This document shows positions 20,042 through 31,996 of a stretch of DNA of 64,000 bases, one piece after another. Position 1 is the stretch's first letter, and every line of letters starts with the position of its first letter. The position numbers and the translations under genes are program-made. This DNA is from Syngnathus acus (taxonomy: Eukaryota; Chordata; Actinopteri; Syngnathiformes; Syngnathidae). The notes below the pieces were generated by a model, which was given only the letters and a program-made list of their open reading frames with translations, ran no database searches and was not told where the DNA came from. The DNA is taken from contig NC_051096.1 in the NCBI RefSeq assembly GCF_901709675.1, forward strand, positions 6,289,001 through 6,353,000, written 5' to 3'.

Positions 20042-20968
20042 AAGGCAAAAAAAATGCGAAAAAATTAGAACGTTGGAAATTTTTCTTTTATCTAAATGTG
20101 CCATCATTTTGGTGCTTTTATTTTAGGTTAGTCATTTTCCCCCTCTTCTAGTGTTGCACTAATATTAATATTTGTTGTATTTTTTCAGCCAAACCTCTCC
20201 CCAAAATGCTTAGTTGATTTATTGTTAACAATAAAATAACAATGAAATGCAATCACTTTTATTCATCTTAAATTTGAAGATAAAAATGTAGAAACAAATC
20301 TTTTGACATGGGATGATGTATGAAAACAGGTTCAGCAGGCAGCAGGTTTTCTACATTGTGGCACCGGGATCGAAAAAGCGATGAAAAATGTAACTAGTTA
20401 CAATAAATAGACGTACACGTAACTGAACTGATTTTCTGCGGTCTAAAAGAGCTTTGCCGTTAAGGTTGTAGTGTCGAACTTAGAACACGTTGGCTTGAAG
20501 TTGAGGCCAGTGTGAAGGTCATGTGCTTCAGACAGACAAGCAGGCAGAATGGTTGCTGACAACAAAAGAAGACTTCAAAACTACGACGACATTGAACTAC
20601 AAAAAATATAAACAGTGTTTGATCATGAATTACGATTTACACACCAAAAAAAAACGCCTCCTAGTATCGCCAGTGATTTGAAATATGCTAATGTTAACAC
20701 AGGTTGATGAGACATGGACTGCTAGCTGAAACAAAGGAACAAAAAAACGACGATAAACGAATGCGCCTTATCCTTTTTCGCCGCACATTATAAAGATCTT
20801 TCATAAAAAGTTACAAAATAAATAAGCATTCTTTCCCTTTGAGTCGAAGTAGAAAAAAAGTCGCGAGCCCCAGAAGACGGCTAGTGTTCAAATTTAGCAG
20901 GAGTATTTGTAGCTCTGGGTTCTCCTCGTCTTCTTCCTCCTTTTCGGCCCGGTTACGCTTGGGGGTCT
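20042..20968 (-). other. pals2 3' UTR
   Basis: This non-coding stretch lies downstream of the pals2 stop codon on the minus strand. A minus-strand AATAAA (TTTATT on the plus strand at 20258-20263) is a plausible poly(A) signal, giving a 3' UTR of roughly 700 bases. It is convergent with the end of the ago2 3' region. Confidence 0.5.
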
Positions 20969-23900
20969 TCAGTATACCCAGTTCACGGGGACCCACTGAG
21001 ATTCAGTGCGCAGTTTGTCCACGGCGGCCTGTAACGTGTCGAAGGCTTTGTCCAGGTTGTCGTTGGTGATTATTAGGTCAAAGTAGTGGCCGTAAGCCCT
21101 GTGAATGCGCGCGCTCTCGTCCACCGTCTTCTTGAGGTCCACATCCTGCCCAGGGAAATAAAGATGTCAAGAAAAAGTTTGCTAGCGCCTTCAATTGGGT
21201 TTTGTGTACCGTGAGCTGTTTGGTGGTGAGGCCCGCGTCCACGACGGCTTTGTGCATGCCCTTGAGGGTGTCGAAATCTGGCGCGGCGATGAACACCACG
21301 TAAGGCATGAACTCTGCAGTTTTCAGGACCTTCAGAGCCTGAAACAGGAAGTGACATCACATTTTGAGGAACCGCGAAATGAATGTTATGATGGAAACGC
21401 TGTGTGGGACATTGTGATTTCTGACCTGCGGGTTGACGTCGAGGATGCACGTCCGCCCAGCGTCCACCACTTCGTGGATGGACTCCATCTTGGTGCCGTA
21501 CAGGTTGCCGTCGTACTCGCCGTGCTCCAGGAAGCGGCCGGCCTTCACGTCCACTTCCATCTCCGTCCTGGAGGTGAAGTGGTACGAGTTGCCGTCCAGC
21601 TCCTCGTCGCGGGGACGCCGGGACGTGTCTTAACAATAATTAGATTAAGTCGAGGTGTTCAACTAAAGATGCTGAGTGCCGATGACGTACATGGTATGGT
21701 GGTTCCGAAGCGACTGGGCTGAAAGATCATCAGCCGGTTCTTGAGGCTCCGTCGGCCCACGCCTTGAGCACCAATCAGAACTAACGTCTTTCTTTGGAAT
21801 GGAGGAACCTTGGCCACTTCTTCGTAGATCTGCAGCTCGTGTCTGTCAAACTCTATTTCACAGCATTCGTATTAGGGTCAAGATCCTGATCAATCGAGGA
21901 TGAGACAAGCCTGACCTGCATTCTTGGCGGTCAGATACATCATCTTTTTCTTCTTCTTCCCAGCAATGGTGCCACAAAGGATGCCTGGAAAAGCACGGAT
22001 GACTTTGAAACCTCTTGCATGGTCTTGCTTGTGCAACATTTGGCCACTAGGAGGCAGGCTGGACCACTTTTAAACATTAAGTACCTCAGCAGGGCCAACC
22101 TGACTCACCAGATGGCCCGCTTCGCTAATCCGACAGTTTTTTATGAAACGTGCCTCTGTCAAATGATTGTGATGTCACTTGAACGTCTAACCTGATCCAT
22201 CAAAGTCCCGAGGAACAAAAGCTTTCCTCTTCTCTTCCAAGAACTGACTGGGTATCAGCCCTGTTGCCCCACCCACCACATGACAAGCCTACGAGACATT
22301 ACCAAACACATTGCAGCGGTCGGTCATCTTCTAACACTTGGAAATGGAAATGGATGGAAACCTCACCTGCCACCAGTTGGGATCTTCTCGATTGACAATC
22401 TGAAGCACGTCACCTCGTTTGAACGCCATGCCGGCCTCTCGGCAAGGGATCAGGTTGTCGTTGGCCGGGTCGTAATCAAAGTAGGGCCGCACGTAGACCT
22501 GTTGGAAGTGATTACAGAGATGTTCACGCTGCGTTAAGAGTAGCGGCTTTGCCAGGAAGTGTAAGCCCTCTGTGTGATTTAATTAGACGAGTGGCAAGAG
22601 GAAGCAGTAAAAAACATTCCGTGAAAAAAAGAAAATCACCCCAAGCAAGATAGCACTATCGTTTGTTTTGCGTTGCATAATGTAGCCTACTTGGGAGACC
22701 CAAGGCCTCCAAAAATAGACAGTTAAGGCTTAAGTTTGCTCTTTTGACCATGTAATTGATAGCACGCCCCTCAGATAAGTTGTCACGCCAACTCAACTTG
22801 CAGTCATGATGAAACCGTGAGCAGTCTTAGATTGATATTTGATAAGTAACCTCTGCCATTTTTTCTTCTTCTTCTTGCCGGTATATCTGATCGCAAGTAT
22901 ACTGGCGCCTGCTATTTACAGTCCAAACGTTTGGTGTTTACACCTCCCATTAGTTCCTTGAAGAATTGCTGAGCATCAATAAAAACACGGGCCAGTGGAA
23001 AATGTTCCCAGATGTGAGATCATGTGACCCAGTTAGGAAGTGGAGTGTTATTAATAGACTTCATGAAGGGATTGTGGCGGTGCTTGTGGTATCATTGATA
23101 TCAGTCATGATATCAGCCAATGTGTACCTGCGGGGGTGCAGGGGCGTCGCGATAGCTCGGGAGTATCTTCAGGGTGATCCCGCCGCTGCAGTCTTTGAGC
23201 ATTTCCTGTAGCTCGGTGGGATTGTTGCCCACGTCCTTGCCGTTCACTTCCTTGATTATGTCGCCTACGTGGAGAAGTCCTTGCCTGTCAATCATGCCGC
23301 CATGAAGGATCCTGGCAATCACCAGGTCGTCTTTCTCCACGCGAAAGGTGACGCCCTGAAAGCGAGACGAAGTTTGCTCGCACATCAAAATTCCGCGCTT
23401 TGGCGTCACGAGGATTTTGCTCACCAGGGGCTCGCCGGCCTTCTTCCGGATGCCGATCATGCGCACGGCGTCTGCCTGCATCAGAGCGCTGTTCACCGCC
23501 GCGTCATTTGACATCTCGGCAGGGGGCGGGACTTCGTAGCATTTGGAGGCCACCATGTCGTGTGCCTCCAGAAGGGACTGAGGAGTACAGGATCAACGGA
23601 AAGGGAGATGATGTCACATGTAACCTACAAACACACTTTGGGCTTCAGCTCACCTTAAAGTGCGGCTCCTGCAAGATCCTCGACAGCTCGGCCGCGCTGT
23701 CGTCTCTGACTTTCAGGCCGCTGATGTCGCTGATGATCTCCGTCACCAGCTCCATATTGTTGTCCTGCACCGCCTCCAGCTTGACCTCTTCCAGCTGTTC
23801 ATGAGCCTGGGAGAGATACACAAGGCTCTTGTTGATGTTCTTGCTTTGCTATTGTGAAGTCTTGGAATGTTGCCTTGGAAGACTAAGTCTCCGATCACGG

Positions 23901-25006
23901 AGCATTCACTTGATTAAGCCTTACACACCTTCAAGCGTCTCCTCAACTACATCTGTGTGTGTGTGTGTGTGTGTCTGCGTGCTACCTTAACCAGGGAGCT
24001 TACAATGGGGCTTTCCATGATACCGCGTAGGAAGAGAAGGTCGATGTCCTTGGCGCCCCCGGAGACGGGAAGCTCACCTAGATTATCCAACACTTCCTGC
24101 ATGGCTGTAGTGACAAAGAATTTGAGTTAGCCAAGTTTGAAAAGCAAACAGTACATATCGTTCGTCCACTTAAGCCACACTGTAGGAACTTTTGTTTTCA
24201 GAACTAGACCAGGCATGAAACAGGAGGTGTCCGTTATGAATCATCTCAGTCAGTCACTAAACCGGTTACTGGTGGTGGAGGTGGTGAAAAACAATTTCCT
24301 ATGCGATGCATTCAGAAAAGATGGAAGCGTAATATCCTATTCGGATATACCTGTCAAAGAGGTATTTATTTACTTTTTTTTTCCAAACATGGCGCCAACA
24401 CTAGACTACGCACAATCATGACGCTGCAAGCCGCTCATTCATTTACAATTACCAAGAATACAACCCGTAATTTACTAGGCCATCCTGCAAATGTCGACTT
24501 ATGAATAAAGTTGCAGACCAATCGTCGATTTTTAAAATGACAGATGAAGTTTGAAAGTAACACACGTTGAGAATTTGAGTATTTGTGTAATCTCTCACGA
24601 CCTTTACCCACTCGGTCAACGTCAGTGTGTCCTTGACCACAGGAATGTTTGCGGGTCTCATCCTGTCGTCTGCCACGTGGACTCTAAACTACACTTTTCA
24701 TTCAAACAAAGAGCCACTGGGTGTTCCCTCTCCAAATGTGCCTCTCGAAAGGCAACATTCCAATTTCTGTCATTATGTTGAATGAAAAGAAAACATTAGC
24801 CAGATGATTCAAATCAAATGTTTGAAGTGTAGGAACGTTTTCTCGATGATTGGCTACGTCCCTCCAAGTTGCTCACCTCCAGATGCAACCGCTTCCTGGT
24901 TGGCTACGGCGGGCACGCCCACTCCAAGCGGCGGCGGCGTCACCTCTTGCGCCTCCTCCTCCTCTTCCGTCCGCGCCACATTGGTATCCTCCATGGCCGT
25001 GACCAT
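20969..25006 (-). CDS. pals2: MAGUK scaffold protein PALS2 (MPP6)
   Basis: Membrane-associated guanylate kinase scaffold for cell polarity and junction complexes; partners such as Lin7 bind through L27 domains. Coding exons on the minus strand: 25006-24877, 24104-23986, 23806-23654, 23577-23425, 23355-23128, 22498-22367, 22288-22192, 21984-21916, 21852-21691, 21628-21426, 21338-21210, 21145-20969; 583 aa. Starting at the internal ATG 24102 gives 539 aa, close to the known vertebrate length (540). Order: acidic extension 1-44, two L27 repeats about 45-150, PDZ about 168-250, SH3 about 262-325, hinge with K-rich KKKKKMMY, GK-like domain about 385-583. ARILHGGMIDRQGLLHVGD and WVPVNWVY favour MPP6 over MPP2. 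The 69-bp intron 23424-23356 is in frame and invisible to a simple ORF scan. Confidence 0.95.
23954..23974. repeat. (TG)n microsatellite in a pals2 intron
   Basis: An uninterrupted TG dinucleotide run, a few bases downstream (in pals2 orientation) of the donor of the second coding exon, which ends at 23986. Confidence 0.9.
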
Positions 25007-28000
25007 TGCCGAGCCCTCCTTCCTTCTTCCTCCTCCCCGATGCCACAAGTATGCAAACCGGCTAACCGCTAGTCGTTGTGCAACTCCTTTCCGTCCGACT
25101 GCTCAGCCTTGTATGTGCAAGACTAGGGGAGCAGAAAGAGAGTTTTTTGGTGACCCTAAACTATGAGGTGTGAAGAGGCTGTAAGCTGGATGGTGCACAC
25201 AGATGTGCTCAATGCTTGTCAGTCTCCACCTCTTTTAATACCCTGCCTTCCCAAAAGCCCCCCCGGCCCCCCTCCCACCACTCATGCGCCTTTATAATCC
25301 CACAATCCTCTCCTGTGCCCCCCGTCGTTTGCCCTTTCGACCCCCAAAAATTCAGGTGCTGTGCCTACTTGTCTAGACATAGTGCCCCCACCACCCCCAT
25401 CACACACACACTGCATATGCTGTTATGTAAGTAATCTTACATAAGTGTTGGGGGGGGGTCGACCCTACATTCCCAGTCTCCTCCACTTTTTCTCCCATGC
25501 ATGCTGCGTTGGGACCCCCGTCGAGTTTCTGCCTCTTGTTATGTCAGGAGATGCTGACAGGATAATGAGGCTGCATTTTTGAAACACACTCGAAGGCAGG
25601 GAGTGTGTCCAAATCAGTTGATCTTTTTAACGCTATCATTTTTCACGTCGATTGTGCTATGCTTGAACTCGGGTTGCTGAAGTAACGTCAATAATTGACA
25701 TAGCATTGAATTTGCACTTATATCAGTGGAATCTCATCCAACCAGTTTGCAATCGGTTTTGTTTATTGAAGCCTTTTTTTTTTACGAGCTGAGATGTGTC
25801 GAGTCGACTGATTGCGCTCTGCGGATCATCAAAACAAGCAAAACAACCAACTACTTGTCCTGAGGAGAATTCTTAACATGCCTTGCCACTCTTGTTGTAT
25901 GCTTCTTATTCCAACCATGTTGTCGAGCTAGTTTAAAGATCTAAGGTGGTGTCCTACTGGGATCAGATTGTTCTTACCAAACGGCCAGAAAAAAGTGATA
26001 CTACGAATTGGATAACATGAATGTCCATTCATTGTTTTGTCCAACTTTATATTTCCAAGCAAAGCGATGTCAACTCAATTCAACCCTTTTAGAGCCCCTC
26101 CCATGCGGACACAGCTGTGCACCAAGCAGGGCCGCAGGATTTAATCCAGCCTCAATTTGACCAGCCCCTCCTCCCTCGGATTTTAATCCGTCCACAAAAG
26201 CACAGGATTACAAATCTCTGTTTGCCTCGCTCGCTGGAGCCAATGCTAGCTAGCAATGTTTACTTAGCCTACTTGCGGCGACCGGCTTCTCACAAGTCGC
26301 CACCTGCACAGACAGAGAGGTGTTCAGTGGGCCCATCCAAACACAATCCATAAAACCTAATTGTCCTGTCTCCTCACATCCACTTGGCTCTTTTGTCTTA
26401 TGGACGAACGACTCTTTCCGTCTCTCAGCCTCTGTTTATTGCAGGACCGAAGGCTGCTATGATTGCATTCGGACATTCCGAGCGATTGAGTCGTCCCGCC
26501 TTGTCGAGAATCCCGCGTCGCCACGTAGCAAACCACTCGAGACTTATGTGATCACATTATCGGAATGTCAAATAAACAGCAGAATGTATCATTCTAGCTG
26601 CTTCCTAGTACAAGTTCACGTCAAGTCTTGTGATGACTTCACTGCTCAACTTGGAGGTGATTAAACCTTCATTGAGAGAGCGAGAGGTCGATTCATTACG
26701 CAACAAGCAGGCTCGCCACACTTGCTGGAAGTGAACGGTAGCCCTTGGAAGTATGTTAATGGAGGGGAAAGCCACCAGGGGTTAAGTCTTTACCAAGTCA
26801 TCCGCACCAAAAAGCGGCGGTGGGGTGGGGGCAAGCACAAGGCCCGACAATAAGCAGGAGCAGACAAAAGAGGTGAAGAAAGAGAAGGATAGTTTGCAAA
26901 CCTGATGTCAAAGGAATGTATGAAAAGGGATACAATTTTCAAGGAGACTGTGCATCTACTTTAAAAAAAAAAAAGTATCTGCATTCAGATGATTGTATTC
27001 ATTGCACCCACTTGATAAAATACAATTGAATAAATTCAACACACTGCTTCTTCCAGTGTCGCAACACAACCGTTTGACCTCACAATACCTTCCAAGATCT
27101 TAAAAAAATGAGACGTGGGCTCAAAACACATTCACAGGACTCCTCTTTTGTCCTGTCACAACCTCGCCTCATTCCCCGCCCCTTTGACAGGAAGCGATCA
27201 CTCAAAGGCTATCTGCGATTGGCCAGCCCAGCGGCAAGAATAAAAGCACTCAGAGTTGCCAAGCAGTCAGCCCGTGGATGAGGGATTAGAAGAGATGAGA
27301 ATATATTTTCATACTTACGCCCCACACATGTAAAATTCAAAACCGACATCAGCAGGCGGTGTCATTTCAAATCCCCCTTGCACGAAACCCAACTTCATTT
27401 TTTTTGTATTCCTAGCCTGACATCAGCTTCTACTCTCCTTTTGCACATCAGATAGGGCTGGGGGGCACCATGCTCTCAAAGCAGCTGTCACTCCTGCTTC
27501 CTCGCAATGAAGTGACAATCACAAAGCAGGTCAGGGAGCTCTGCGCCGCCCAGGAGTCCAGATGTCGCTCCGGGGGGTTTGGTCCAGGAGGAGCAATTAG
27601 AAACTTGCCTGTGTGTTGTAGAGCTAGCCTATAACACTCAGTGGTCCACAATATTAGGCACACCTTAAACTCAGTCAAGCCTGAGTATTATCATCATCAT
27701 CAGAAGACGCAGATGTAGCTACGCTGTATAATATCTGACTTTTGACTCCTCCCACCTGACCGCCCTTTACCGCCTCCACACCAAACCCTATGTAGGTCAC
27801 TGTACGGGTTAACGCGGCCGCGCAGTAAGAGGATTACGCCGTCGCCCCCAAGATGGCCGCCGTTGCAAAAGATAATAATCATCATAAGTACTGCACGTTA
27901 ACCGGTTATCTCTAGTGCATCGGTGATAATGGAATTATGTGTAGCAAAATGGCGTCCGGTTTTATTCAAAAGATAATGAAAACGTCATAGAAAAGGCTTA

Positions 28001-29915
28001 GGCCCGCCGAACTCATTTGAATTGATGTTTTCTCCTCCGAGAGACACATTGATCAAAACGTTCTGACATAACTAAAAATGACCTCATTCTCCTTGGTCTC
28101 ATTGCCGCTGATGGAGAGCGTGCTCTTGCGCCGCTCGTGACGATCTAATCATGCTCCACTTTTGCTTTGCCACGAAACCCAGCCTGAGCCTCTTGTCTGG
28201 TTGTATGAAATAAAATCAGAATTAACCTGAGATCGATTGCCACATATTTGGGTTGTATTTCTTCGCAGTGGCCCTTTAAGATCACAGCCATCTATGAAAA
28301 CTGGTGAATCAGCACAATAACATGCCGCAGTTCTTTTCATTTCACTCTGGTTTCTACTTAGCGCTCCGTCATCGGAACTTGACAAATTCACTTTGAGCCC
28401 GGCTTCCTCAGTCACATGTGTTTTTGGGGCAGTTTCAGACACTCCATAATTACCACTACTGGGAGTCAGTGATGCGTTAACAGGATGGGGAGGAGCAAGG
28501 CAAGGAGCACCGATGATACATGTTCGTCACTCCTGTTATGCCTTTTGTGTTTTGGGCCTTTTATCTGGGTCAATATCACTGTAAAGTCTCCTCAGTCATT
28601 CAAATGTAGCTGAATAATGGTCTTTGACCTTCACCAAAATTTCAACACAAGTGCACGTGGGTTGAGAAGTCCGGTCTCATTCCACCCCTGCAGAACAATA
28701 AAGGTCATGCAGGATCCTGGCACAGGTCATTATTGTCTTCCCTGAGACTCCTATACCCTAATGCACTGTCTGCACTCCTTCCTCCACTCTATTAGATTCG
28801 GCTCATCAGATTTGACGATTGTAAGATCGAAGGGAAGACGAGAAGCCTCGTGTATTTCAGAGTACAAGCGGCCGGCCCCTCCTTGGTTTAGTGTGGTTCC
28901 GGAAGGATCCCCGAGGATGCTGCCTATCTAAATGGGCTTCCCTCGTCACGTGAGGCCGGCCGGGCTAAACGGCTTATAAAAAGGTTGTCAAATGCTCCAT
29001 TGCTGCCCGCAGCCCACAACGGACCGTTTCCTGGACGCTGATATGAATTAGACCTGACATCTTGTTAGTCAATTTACCTTTTCAGGGAAGAGTGAAACAC
29101 ACACTTTTTTTGCTTTGTATTGTGAGAGTCTGAGACAAGAAGAAAATACAGAACAAAAGTTGCAGACGGACTTTCAGCCGTTTACTATACAATCCAAACA
29201 ATTGAACAAAAAGAGAACACTTGCAGGCAGTTACAGTTGGTCAAAACTCACATCAATAGCTCGCAGAGACAAAACTGCCATGTCACTGATGTTACTCCCT
29301 AGGCCACGCCCCCTTTAAGGCTCACAGGTCAAGCAAACAGTTATTGGGACCTCCGGCTTGACCCAATGTACAGCAAAAGCCTTTTCACGCTGCACTTAGC
29401 ACCCCCAGCCCCCCTCCCTCACCCCAGGGTGCTTTTTGGGGGCTGGAACAGATGAATGGAATTTCATGATACACAAGTAGTCTGAGTTACAAGTTTGGTC
29501 CCAGAACAAATTACACTCGTAAATCAAGATACAAATGCATGCAGATTAAAGTTAGTTGGAAACTTTCAAAATGTGAAATTTATATATTAGTTGTCTCATG
29601 TCTGTGCAACCAGAAGAATATTTATTGTCCATTTATTGTCAGAACGATGCTGCCTTTTTATGTATTGCATGCATCTCGTGCGGCCATTTTTAACTTATTT
29701 ATTGCAAGTACGACACCGCGTTGCACCGCACGGAGAAATCTAAGGGTCACATCCATCCGTGTCCCACAATAGGAGCCCGCGTGCCGCATACTGACAGCTG
29801 CTCACGCGACCTACCAACCCACCCCTAGAACTCTTCACGCACGATAGTCTTAATCTTATTCCAATTCAAAGGGAGGAATCCACTCAAATGAAGGCGTGCA
29901 AAAGCAATTTCTTAC
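25007..29915 (-). other. Probable pals2 first intron / intergenic DNA
   Basis: No supported coding exon. C-rich and A/T-rich unique sequence with scattered short open frames that have no recognisable domains. Plus-strand TATA-like TTATAAAAAGG near 28974 sits in GC-rich context (28850-29040) and could mark a regulatory element; evidence is weak. If the noncoding exon ending at 29916 belongs to pals2, this whole interval is its first intron. Confidence 0.4.
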
Positions 29916-30095
29916 CTTTAACGGGCGTGTGAAATAGCAGATGCTCGCCGAAATGTCCCGGGTGGACACTGAAGACCCCCCTGAGCTGTCTCCGTCCTGG
30001 TCCCGCAACAGACTGGCAAGAGAACACGGTGCCAATCACGCATATAGGCCCCGCCTCCCGCGTGACGTCACAAAACACGGACCAATAGCAGCTGA
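29916..30095 (-). promoter_or_regulatory. Candidate pals2 noncoding first exon and CpG-type promoter
   Basis: On the minus strand a splice donor (AAAG|GTAAG, boundary at 29916/29915) closes a GC-rich stretch. Upstream of it lie a perfect CRE, TGACGTCA at 30063-30070, and a CCAAT box at 30082-30086. This is the arrangement of a TATA-less promoter followed by a 5' UTR exon. The next minus-strand gene downstream is pals2, so it is the likely owner. Transcript evidence is lacking. Confidence 0.45.
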
Positions 30096-30787
30096 AGTTC
30101 AACCCTCATTCAATAAGTACTGTTTTTTGGTTTTAATCACGCTTTCGTTCATTCAATACTGTGTTTGCATTCAAAAAAAAAAAAACATCTTAGGAACGAG
30201 TATGCATTTGCTGCTAATGTGATAAAAGGGTTTAAAGCTCAAAAAGATTTTATAAGTAAAATCCATGATTCGTTGCGTCTCGTTAACTTGTCTATAAAAG
30301 CACATCATTAGTTCTTTGTATGCAGCCTGATTTTCTTTAGCCTGTCTATGTCTCTATTGATAGACGTCGTCTATCGATCTGTCTGGCTGTTTATATTTTG
30401 TCCACAAGAGGGAGCCATACACTAGATTATCGTCTAGCAAAACAAAGAGAAGTGGAACAAAATGACGAGTCTTGGACAAAATGCTGATTGTTTTGAAACG
30501 TGTTATTGTAACTTCTTAAGTCTGAAACAGACAGACAGAACACCACTTTTTTTTCAAATAATTACTCTTTAATTGCACAAATATACAATGCAGTTCACAT
30601 ACCCTGTCCCCCGGTTTACTCAAGACATTCACAAATGATGACTCTGGGTCAAATATTTACAATTTTATGGTGAACAGTAGCAGATGGGCAAGGAGGAGGA
30701 ATGTGGCAGAGACAGGGTGGTCCTTTTGGGGGGCATCTGCGATGACATGATGTTTAGACGTGGAGGTCGGACCGACGAATGACCTCC

Positions 30788-31813
30788 TCACCACAATGAC
30801 GGGTCGTATCTGGTAAGAAACACAGAGGTCAGCTTTCTGGGAGAATGAAATATTCTTGGAAATTAGGAATACCTGCACAAAATCTATTGAGATCAATTAT
30901 AGATCTTGTATTGTATTTTAATAGATTGAGCAGGGAATTTTCCCATTGTGGGTGTATTTATTTTACTGTACGACACAGACCTCGACTGTGGAAGTGTATC
31001 TGCGCTTTCCTTCAATAACAGCTCAGAGATCAGCGTGTCCAATATCTCAGGATTGGACCTCTTGCCATACCTTGGGACACAAAGACACCAGAACGAGACG
31101 GAATTAAGGAAGGATTAAGCAAGGATTATTCAGGTGATTCAATTTTGCTTCACTGTGCCTCTTCAAAATGTACTTTCAAAGAAACATCTCAATTCTTTGC
31201 ATATGTATGGATTCATATCTTTTGTTCATGCAGGTAGCCGCTTCAGTAAAACAAACCAACCCAGCATGCATGGATTATTGCATCCCTGCAGGAAATCAGG
31301 ATTCCTTGTCTGCTCCTCAAATGATAAAATGTGGTGGTGATTTTAACCCTTGCCGACACATCCACAAAGGTAATAATGCACAATTTAGATAAATGCATTA
31401 TAAAAGACGACTTCAAATTAGTAATAAGCTTTGCAGTTTGTAAAATGGCAAATTTTAGACGACAATATTTTAGAGTGGGACGACATATTTCAAAAAACCT
31501 CTCTGTGTATTGTCACTGCACACTTTCTAACCTATATTTAACCTATACAGTACAAAATAGACGCAAAATAATTCAAAAAGCTCTCGGCATGATGCAGTCC
31601 AGTCCCACACATGACTCCGCCCTACCTCTGTCTTGTGATGAGGTTGATGTAGTGTCTCAGGGCTGAGTAGTACTTGGCCAGGTCCTCGGCCGGGGCGTCT
31701 TCGCCGGGATTCTCGGGTTTCACCGGGTAGCCATTTGTCAGGGTGCCCAGGCACAGCAGAGCCCACAGCAGGAACGCCAAGGTCCCCACCCAACTCACAA
31801 AGTTAGAGTGCAT
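30788..31813 (-). CDS. npy: Pro-neuropeptide Y
   Basis: Secreted orexigenic neuropeptide acting on Y-type G-protein-coupled receptors. Coding exons on the minus strand: 31813-31626, 31070-30981, 30809-30788; 99 aa. Residues 1-28 form a hydrophobic signal peptide. Residues 29-64 are the 36-aa mature peptide, starting [16 protein letters not shown] and ending LITRQRY. They are followed by GKR (65-67), the amidation and dibasic cleavage site, and a 32-aa C-flanking peptide ending RYDPSLW. The intron after the R of TRQR and the tiny last exon are the classic NPY structure. The exon starting at the ATG is preceded immediately by a splice acceptor, so the 5' UTR lies on a separate exon. It is NPY rather than PYY by the NPY-type flanking peptide and its pals2/fam221a neighbours. 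Confidence 0.97.
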
Positions 31814-31906
31814 CTGAAAGGAAGCAACAATGATGGTAAAACATCCTTGGGAAAAGACTTTATGCATAGTAAAGTTATCTTAAGTTGAAGGAATCAGCCT
31901 ACTTAC

Positions 31907-31996
31907 ATTTTCCAAGGTGTTGTTGAGATGTCTGTGTGCAATGCTCTTGCGTCTCCTCAGATGTGAAGCGCTTGTGGTGCGCGCCAGGCTTTATAT
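31907..31996 (-). promoter_or_regulatory. npy TATA box and noncoding first exon
   Basis: On the minus strand ATATAAAG (31996-31989) is a TATA box. About 30 bases further on a short 5' UTR exon would begin (roughly 31960) and end at the donor AAAT|GTAAGT at 31907/31906. The intron then runs to the acceptor immediately before the npy ATG. NPY genes of other vertebrates also have a noncoding first exon and a TATA promoter. Confidence 0.75.

Noticed and set aside
23113-23556. Single continuous frame across two pals2 exons
   Set aside because: The segment 23424-23356 has proper GT and AG ends and interrupts the conserved EPLGVTF of the PDZ domain, so it is an in-frame intron, not coding sequence.
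25007-25048. Upstream extension of Pals2 beginning WHRGGGRRKEGS
   Set aside because: The first codon of that frame is TTG, not ATG; the first ATG is at 25006.
28149-28442. 97-codon minus-strand open frame upstream of pals2
   Set aside because: Begins with GTG rather than ATG and shows no recognisable family; treated as chance.
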